DNA of 51,250 bases from Peronospora farinosa (lineage: Eukaryota > Oomycota > Peronosporomycetes > Peronosporales > Peronosporaceae): positions 1 through 51,250 of the forward strand of contig CANTFK010000604.1 in NCBI GenBank assembly GCA_947646735.1, written 5' to 3'. Positions 43,887-51,250 of this stretch are shown piece by piece; the first letter of the stretch is position 1, and each line of letters begins with the position of its first letter. The notes beneath the pieces are model-generated. The model was not told the DNA's origin. It saw only the letters and a list, made by a program, of their open reading frames with translations, and searched no databases. A program made the translations under genes and the position numbers.

Positions 43887-43898
43887 GGTGGGGGAGGG
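43887..43898 (+). promoter_or_regulatory. Polypurine tract of element B
   Basis: GGTGGGGGAGGG directly before the LTR start TATAACGGGG; standard plus-strand primer position for an LTR element. Confidence 0.75.
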
Positions 43899-44519
43899 TA
43901 TAACGGGGTTACACGACGTTTGTAGCGTCTTTCCGAGAGTTTAAGGTTAAACTCTCCTTTGTGTTGCATATAATGCATTATTATACTTCTCTTTAGAGAG
44001 TAATTAAGTATTAGCGTTATAATACGGTATTCGGTATTACCATATCTTATCGATTGAGATTCGATAAGTTACTAACGCTCTATTAAGTACATCATACACA
44101 GATGTTTAGACGATACGTCGTTCAATAGCAAAGTCTGCATATAATAATTACTATTATAGTAATTAATCTAGTGTACTTGGAGTAGGACTATTCAAAAAAT
44201 CTTAAGGCATAAATAAAATCAGTTCTCCTTTTGAGTTTAAGATCACAAGTCGTTCTAACTTGTTCTCTTGTGCACTTCGTGCGTTGGTTCTCTGAACCTC
44301 TAAGCTCTAGCTTCTGTGCGTTGGTTCTCTGAACCTTAAGCTTATTGCTTGCTGACTAAAAGTCTCTCCTACTTCCTTAGAACAGGGTGACTTTAAGTCG
44401 TTTAAGTAGTTCCTTAGAACTAAGTGACGTTTAGCCTTAACTCTATTTAGTTTTCTAGAACTAAGAGGCTTCCAGCCGAAAGTCTTCCTCTGGCTAAAGA
44501 GCTGTGCAGCTCCGCTACA
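43899..44519 (+). mobile_element. Gypsy element B, 3' LTR (621 bp)
   Basis: Begins TATAACGGGG (probably TG mutated to TA) after the polypurine tract and ends CTCCGCTACA. Shares its last 380 bp with the 5' LTR at 36929-37324. In length and end sequence it resembles the A-type LTRs (TGTAAC start, CTACA end), which fits a common clade. Confidence 0.8.
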
Positions 44520-44520
44520 G

Positions 44521-44884
44521 GTACTCAAAGTGAGATTATTCATAAAATATTAAATGCATAATTATAATCAGTTTTCATTTTGAGTATAAGATCGCAAGTC
44601 TCAATAAGACTTGTTCTCTTGTGCACTTCGTGCGTTGGTTCCTCGAACCCTCAATCTCTAAGCTTGTTCTTGCACTCGGTGCGTTGGTTCTCGGAACTAT
44701 TAAGCTCATTGCTTGTAGACTAAAAAGTCTCTCCCCTAGTTCCTTAGAACAGGGTGACTTTTAAGTCGTTTAAGTAGTTCCTTAGAACTAAGTGACGTTT
44801 AGCCTTAACTCTATTTAGCTCTCTAGAACTAAGAGGCTTTCAGCCTAAAGTCTTCCTCTGGCTAAAGAGCTGTGTAGCTCCGCT
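44521..44884 (+). repeat. Extra partial LTR of element B, in tandem
   Basis: Second copy of the LTR 3' part directly after the 3' LTR, ending 'tagctccgctaagg'. Over 'cttgcactcggtgcgttgg' and 'gtctctcccctagttcc' it is closer to the 5' LTR at 37065-37320 than to the adjacent 3' LTR. Confidence 0.75.
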
Positions 44885-45545
44885 AAGGACTTAGTACGGC
44901 TATATCGGTTATTAAGCTTTATCCAATATGGTACGGTATCACCGACACCGTACCTCAACGCCTGCACTCAATACCTCCTTAAAGGAAATATAGGTTATAC
45001 ATTGTATAATTACGTATGGTTTACATCTGTGAAGTAAAGCTTGATGTATTTATTCAATCGTCTTGTTACCTCTTTACATCCACTGCAGTAATAAAAGAAC
45101 CATCATCATTATAATGAAATGCTCATTTTGCGCCGATGAACAAAGCCTTGTTTGGAGTCGCTGATAGCCCGAGGTAACAAAATATTGTAATCGCGCTACC
45201 AGCACAATGGCAAATACATTGTAGCTGGTTTGTAGTAAGAAAAAATTGGTCGATTATCCACGCGTCGTCCGATTCACTCGTTTCCGCAGCAGTGCTGTTG
45301 TGTCTTTGTACAGTCATTGTTCAAACCATCTTGGTCGACCGCTTTGTGCCGACGAAGATCACAGAAGCTGAGGTGTTTTCAGCAATCCTTGTATAAATGA
45401 ATGCACATCAGCTACTTTAATCGAGCGTAATAGTCCGTAATTGTCGATAGCAGATCCGTGCTGCTTATTCAAGATCATCTCATTTTTTTAAACAACAAGT
45501 AGCTTCTGAAGCTGTGGTACGGTATATAGAGCTTAGCATAGATGC
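44885..45545. other. No gene recognised
   Basis: About 660 bp of AT-rich sequence with a small imperfect palindrome near 44930-44965 (tacggtatcaccgacaccgta). No coding frame supported. Confidence 0.5.
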
Positions 45546-46090
45546 TGTAGACTGGCACTTCTACGAAGTTGCCTCGTGCCACTAGCACACACCTTCAGCA
45601 CAAGCGAGGAAGCGGTTAGACCGTCTTACCTTCGCGTGCGAGGGTGGTTAGGGGGTTGGTCGACTCGTACCACCAGTTGCCTCTCGCTTAAGCGAGAGTG
45701 CAACGAACTTCTAAGACAAGGAGGCACCGACGTCACGTAGAAGCTTTTCAGCTTCTCATGCGCGGTGCTTTCGATTTAGCAAGTTCAAGACTGAGCTATA
45801 TTTAATGAATTAGAATTAAATATAAACTTAACTACTGATTGGCTATATATGTATATAAATCGGATACGCGACTCTTTAGAAGCGTATCCTGTCGCATGAA
45901 CTTAAATCTAGATTTAAGATCGCAACTGACGTCCTTCTGAGACGTCGTGGTGCCTAGCTTCAACTAGCGTCATCCTTCTCATGTGAATCCATAAATGGAT
46001 ATCACACTCACGAGGGTGGATCACGTTTGTGTATCGCACCCAAGTGACAGGTCAAAAGTAATCATGGATACTTTTAGACCAAACATTAAG
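45546..46090 (-). mobile_element. Gypsy A-type LTR, copy 3 (truncated)
   Basis: Nearly identical to 28509-29068, starting at the same end (tgtagactggcacttctacg) but cut at 46090 where unrelated sequence (ggccctgttac) begins. No internal region attached. Confidence 0.8.
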
Positions 46091-46989
46091 GCCCTGTTAC
46101 AAGTGCCTATTTAGATACAGACTTATCCGCAATGAACATCTATCGCCTAAAGGTCTATCCATGTTGGGCATGCAAATATACTACTAGCCGGTTGCTTTCT
46201 CTATTGGCGACACGCGTGTAAGAGCATCTCAAACGCTCCGCTGAACGGTCTAAACGTACTCCCATTCGAAGTAGGTGCTCCTTGCATTTTGGCAGAAATC
46301 TGCTGATGACGCATAAGAAAATGCTTCCTGCTGCTATGCCGAATGTTGTTGATGAATCGCTTACGTCTTCTTTTTTCTTCGAGTAATAGCTCGTACGTAT
46401 TTAATGCACTTAAAAATATAAGCATCCCATGTCTACACTATCAGTGTGTTTCCAGCCCCCATGGTTTCCATTTCGCGCAACAAATCCTCCAAGACCGACC
46501 CGGCTGATGACAAAATGAGATACGTTGGTTGGACCCGCTTGGAGGATTTCATATCTGACTGCGCGACGCGCACGTGTATCTCAACTTACTGATGGGCAAA
46601 TGACGTTGAATATACCCAGACAACTTGCGGTGCCCACGTAGAACCGATTGATCCTGCTGACCCTCGCGTTGGTTCTAATAATTGTAATGATTCGTCATGT
46701 CCGTAGCCTCGTCGATGTAAAAGGTAAGTCTCCGATTGTATAAAGTTAGTATACTTTACCTAGTGTAAGCGGGTGCTCCAATACCTTACGTACACGATTT
46801 AAGCATAGGAAGCTTTACTTCTAACGGACATAGGAAAAAGAAAACTTTATCTAACATAGTAAACTATCGAATAAAACTAATCTATTATACCTTGTGTTAA
46901 CTATATTGAGCTACAACTATGTATGTCGACTACTTGCCCTCCACTCATTGCACTCATTATTCCTTCATTGGCCAGCGCGTTGGTTTTCT
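46091..46989. other. Unassigned sequence
   Basis: About 900 bp following an abrupt break in the A-type LTR. A minus-strand open frame at 46425-46201 (LEEKRRRKRFINNIRHSSRK) is basic but not recognised. The start 'ggccctgttacaagtgcc' next to TTAA looks like a DNA-transposon end, but no partner end was found. Confidence 0.35.
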
Positions 46990-47085
46990 ATAATGGGCTA
47001 TATCAACCAATTTGGGGCATCTCCAACTTCAAGAAGATGCAAGGACAGCATTATATGAAAAGATGATATTGTAGAATTTTAAAAG
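46990..47085 (-). repeat. Fragment of Copia-type LTR, inverted
   Basis: The stretch 'atatcaaccaatttggggca' and following 'ctccaacttcaag' match the reverse complement of 51178-51250. A piece of the same LTR in opposite orientation. Confidence 0.65.
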
Positions 47086-47606
47086 TTGTAATGATACCAG
47101 GGTATGCCCATCGTCGACGGACATGTTGCTTGAAGTACACGCTGATAGTACATCATTGAATTTTAAAATATGATGTTGACTACAAAAAAGTTGATAAGTA
47201 TAACTGTCAATGTATATGAAGATCGACTACCTTATTATTGTAATTAGTACAAACTTGACGTAAGGCTTTGTCATAACAACATTGCGCATTAATTGCTGGT
47301 CTGCCGAATCCGCTGGCTGAAGGACAGACGCATTTTTGGCCATTGTAGCACGTACGAACCCAACATATAATGCGAGAATGCATATTTTGGCAGAGAAATG
47401 TTGACCTTTCTAAGTGCTTGTCCTTTACATTTAATTATCTTCATTGCGTAGGCCACTCACACGGGAAACTGCCTGCTTCTAAGCCGGAAGCGGGAGTCCA
47501 GATTGCTCGTTGATCAAGAGGATGCTTGAAATGTATGTTACATAGCCCGCGTGATCACCGTGTAGTACCTCAGCCTCAATCACGCGTGCTGAAGACCGAC
47601 GAACGA
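47086..47606. other. Helitron 3' flank, nothing resolved
   Basis: Contains one copy of the palindromic core (atcgtcgacggacat near 47110). No Helitron terminal hairpin with CTRR end could be identified with confidence. Confidence 0.35.
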
Positions 47607-50600
47607 TTAGTCGAGTTCCATTGCAGAGCCGTATGTCGTGTTTAAGTTTCTTAGAAGCATAATTAGAGTCCCATTTTTTAACCTAAGTCGATGAGACAGC
47701 CATCTACTCACTTCCATATTCGGTGAGCGAAATATTGAACCTTCTTCGTCGTCCACCTTATCTGCGCTCAAGTATACAAAAAATCTCCTCGGAACCCTTT
47801 CCAGCACCGCCATGTTAGTTTCAGCAACATCATCGTTGCGGGCAGCAAGGATGACCCGGCTGCTAAAGCATTCCTGCCTTTCGTTTTGTGCAACAATCGC
47901 GACACCTCCATAAAATTCGCTAATAATTCCTTATAGCGTGTTGGGGGTGGAACGACAAGACGCTGAACACCGGACATGGTCGTCGTCAACCTTCTCCAGC
48001 CTGTCTCCTCTAAGTACCAAAAGTCAATTTGCGAAGTTGTGATTCACAGAATCTGCCAGTCTCTTAGCATTGGTGGCGCGCATATTATTATGACGCAATC
48101 TGCACACTTGAGACGCGACTCCAGAGATACGACTCCTTAATAAAGCCGGCAACAATATTAAGACGCAGGCCATTTGGTACCACCTGAAGAAAATCACCAC
48201 ACATTACAAAATTGAGTTTACCAAACAGAACGGTTTACCAGTAATATAGCAAAGTTTCGGGTCAACGGCCTCGAATGAAAAGTTATTCATCACGGAAGCT
48301 TCATCTTAAAAATGAGCTTCGTGAGGCGGAGCATCTCTGCAAGACTCACTCTGTTTGCTTATCGAGCACACTAGGTTAGGCTTCAGATTTATTGGAATGC
48401 TACATCGGGAGTAAGCGGTGCGGCCCTGGATTAAAAGAATGCTTCAATTCCAGATGATGCCGCTTCCAACGCAATGTGTTTAAGACCCCGCACAGACTTG
48501 AGGGGTACATTTACAAAAATGCTTTGCCGGTTCCACTGGGGCCGTCGATGAAGAATATCATGCGCTTCTCTTCCTTTCAGGATGTCATGATCTGACCTTA
48601 AACGTCAAGCTGTTTCTCGTTCAAAGCGGTCTGCACCTCGTTGTCTGCCTCTTTTGAGATCGTTTACATTGAACGCCAGCTGCTCTGCATTAAATCTATT
48701 TTCCTTTAGACGATCCACTGGGAACGCAGGCGCGGGGAGGCTTAAGTCAGCAAAGGTTTTCTCAAAAGTCACCAATAGGTTTGCTATCACATTTTAGGGC
48801 AGACGCGTGATCTGGTCAGCTGACGATTTCGTATTTCCGTCCTGGCGAAGTTGATGCGCTTAGGCGTCCGATATACTATGCTGAAACTCATCCCATAGGT
48901 GTCGCGGCTCAGCAGGTGGTCCATGAATCAAGATTGTGACAAAAAGAGATCGAAGTTGAGCACCACTATGCATCACCGTTGCTTCACGTAGCCACAGCCT
49001 TCACTCTTCGTCACTCTCATATAATCCACGCGCAGCACATACCGCCTTACAACGTCTCGTGCTGCACATCATCATATGTTTGTAGGCCTTTAATGAATGT
49101 TTCTCCCTATACTCTTGTCATCAATTTTCGTTGGAAGTATCATCCTCATCTTTTGGACTCAGAAAGTATAGACGACGGATGCACATTGCTCGCTTTCGCA
49201 CCGTTCATTATTTACTGGTGTTGATCCAGCCAAGTGTGATGAAAGTCCAAACAAGTTGTTTCTCGGTCCACCACGTTGGTGCGGTTGAGTATGTGAGTGT
49301 CGCTGTACGTGCTCGGTCATTGTTCATTTCATCCACTAAATTACCATGTGCATTACATACAACTTGTTGCTGATCTGGCAAATGAACCTGCAGGCGTGGA
49401 ATAAGAGGCAAGTGATCATGCATCTTAAGGACCAAGATGCGCTAGTAATTCTATGGAGATGAAACATATTGGGCGTCGGTGTATTGCTGGATATCGTTTA
49501 CATCTTTAGCCACCACCGTCGTGCAATTACAGTTCTTGTATACATACTTTAAACATACTTGATGGCCGATATCGAAGAGCAAATTAGCATGAAAACATGT
49601 CGTTAGTCAATTATATTTTGCTGAATGTATAAATGCTGAATGCATTGCATTCTCCTTCAACTCACGAATGCATTTTATTTTCCCTCCAACCCACCTTAAA
49701 TCTTGATGTTCGCATTATACTTATATGACAGGTATAGATTATGCGGCACAATCCATCAAATGACAACACGTCGGCCCTTGAGTCCCCAAAATATTGTCCA
49801 TTGTCACGCCGTCGGTATACGGGTATCCATCTTGATCGGCGAAAGTCTCGCTCACAAACATTCGAGGGTACACTTTCATTCTCCATGCATGGTGCATTGG
49901 GGTTGTCTATTCCACACAGCTCAAGAACCCAACATTCCTTCCATGTCTCGTATGCATCAAGATGAGTGGCTGGGTCAGGATTCTATACCGAAGACTGCTG
50001 AATTCATTGTTGTGGCATACGGAGCTTGAATGCTTCATCCAGGATGATGAGGATGTGCGCTTAGGGTAGGCCTCATTTTTAGAGCTTAATTACTCAAACA
50101 TTTTCGGCCACCATTCCAAAACGTTTTCGTTCATTAGGTCTATCATATGCTCCTGTAATTTGATACTAAACACGATATACACCAAGTCCGGCCGATCATG
50201 AGGCTGTTGCCCTAATTTCATTTCAACGAGTGCTGTCCAAGTTATCGCGGATGAATCAGATACGATAAGTATTGTATTTTAGAAATTCGTTTGATCCTTC
50301 TTTCGCACGTATAGCAACTTCATCATTTGCAATAAAACCTTGAACCTCCCCTTGTCATAGCCAACTAATCGCAGCTACATTGTAAAATTCAACCCTTCCG
50401 CCCAACAGGAAATAAGAGCACGTAATGTAGCGGGGTGTTTGCTGATTTCAACGCTATAATTTGCTGCAACCCTTCATCATTCCGACGCTTTATTATTATA
50501 ACCCTGTCATAGATGCTGCACTTATGACCGTCGTTACCATAATTGCACTAATTTTGTCAGCAGTTGAAGTTTTGTATCGGGAACGGTCATTTGACTAGAG

Positions 50601-50830
50601 CCAAAACAGGCAGAGCTTAAGATTTATAACATTATCGATCTGCATACGTTGAAGGAGTTGCTGGTATAATTGAACGTAAGGAGTGAATTCTTCCAGCATT
50701 ACTTGCAGCTCGCGGATGATTCGTCGATACAGCGTCGGAGAGATGATCATTCACCTGTAAAGTGCGACACCGGAGCTCGCAATGTAAAATCTTATATCTT
50801 GATTTACATCTGGCAGTAGAGCACACACGG
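47607..50830 (-). pseudogene. Helitron Rep-helicase, heavily decayed
   Basis: Minus-strand relic read in many frames but in the correct order for a Helitron RepHel protein. Rep side: LQVMLEEFTPYVQLYQQ (about 50690), HYVLLFPVGRKG (50400), GQQPHDRPDLVYRVFSIKLQ (50190), GLP-stop-AHILIILDE (50060), a CGIDNPNAPCM piece (49900) and IPVYRRRDNGQYFGDSRAD (49830). Helicase side (PIF1-like): RLQVHLPDQQQVV (49390), FNAEQLAFN (48690), a Walker A-like FFIDGPSGTGKAF (48550), NFVMCGDFLQVVPNG (48210), and FVYLSADKVDDEEGS...LIMLLRNLN (47780-47640). There are many stops and shifts; a His of the HUH-region motif is replaced by a stop. Not active. Confidence 0.88.
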
Positions 50831-51095
50831 TAGCTTTAACTCTCTCTCCGATCTAATGAAGTAATCGACACGACGGGCATCTCACAATTATTCTATAAAA
50901 CACATTGAGCAGCGCTGCATCACCTGCATCAATTTGGCGTCTTGCCAGCGGGACCTATGATTGTTGTGCCATCCGTGCTGCGTGTACTCTACGATGACTG
51001 CGACGCTGATCAGCAACTACTTCTCCTGGTTGTTGTGCCCCTCGCGCTGCGTGGGCTTCAAGATTAGTGCGATGATCTCGCTTCTGCACCTTAAG

Positions 51096-51250
51096 TGTAA
51101 CGGGGTGAGCTCGTTACATAATATTGACACTTATATGAAGTGTCAATAAAATATTATTATAACTAATAATATTTTGACAATATTACCTTTTCTTATAATA
51201 TTGTTCCTAGATCTCCTTGAAGTTGGAGATGCCCTCTTATTGGTTGATAT
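51096..51250 (+). mobile_element. Copia-type LTR start, leaves window
   Basis: Begins TGTAACGGGGTGAGCTCGTTACA-like inverted repeat and follows the start at 27335 for about 65 bp ('ttgacacttatatgaagtgtc'). It runs past the right window edge. Confidence 0.6.

Noticed and set aside
1..51250. tRNA or rRNA genes
   Set aside because: No cloverleaf or rRNA core was recognised by eye; a dedicated tRNA search would settle it.

Overview
This is nuclear DNA of an oomycete, most likely Peronosporales (Phytophthora or a downy mildew). The evidence is a compact block of protein genes with introns of about 58-100 bp, a 7TM receptor fused to a TKL kinase, and surrounding retrotransposons of oomycete type. 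The species cannot be fixed from the sequence alone.

Layout. Positions 1-2867 hold nested Gypsy debris: a chromodomain pol tail, a 1.16-kb solo LTR inside a gag start, and a 601-bp LTR. Positions 2868-4890 have no confident gene. Positions 4891-22739 are the gene island: GPCR-TKL kinase (4891-7740), a seven-exon trehalose-6-phosphate synthase/phosphatase-like gene (8060-11419), the large U2AF subunit (11764-14236, four exons), a small methyltransferase (15421-16074, minus), glucose-6-phosphate isomerase (16421-18091), a polytopic class 3 lipase (18423-21308) and a six-exon Derlin (21561-22739). All exon joins were read by eye and keep frame with GT..AG borders.

From 23432 on the window is mobile DNA. 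It holds a decayed LINE (minus), a Copia start with gag, Gypsy element A (minus, 28509-34860, with two foreign solo LTRs inside), a FAR1-type MULE relic (minus), Gypsy element B (plus, 36929-44519), a third copy of the A-type LTR, and a heavily decayed Helitron Rep-helicase (minus, 47607-50830). A Copia-type LTR starts at 51096 and leaves the window.

The most striking signal is an extra open reading frame of about 430 codons on the strand opposite gag-pol, between pol and the 3' LTR, in both Gypsy elements A and B. In both it starts 106-111 bp inside the 3' LTR, is nearly the same length, ends in a coiled coil, and runs into the pol tail from the other side. In A, a solo LTR flanked by a GGAG duplication splits this frame; removing the insertion and one GGAG rejoins it exactly in frame. 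Other points of interest are a trehalose synthase/phosphatase that has lost key catalytic residues in both domains and carries a hydrophobic C-terminal tail, and premature stops in the mobile elements that all fit C-to-T or G-to-A transitions.

The host genes are mostly housekeeping or signalling functions (RNA splicing, glycolysis, ER quality control, lipid hydrolysis, trehalose signalling, receptor kinase) with no operon-like link.
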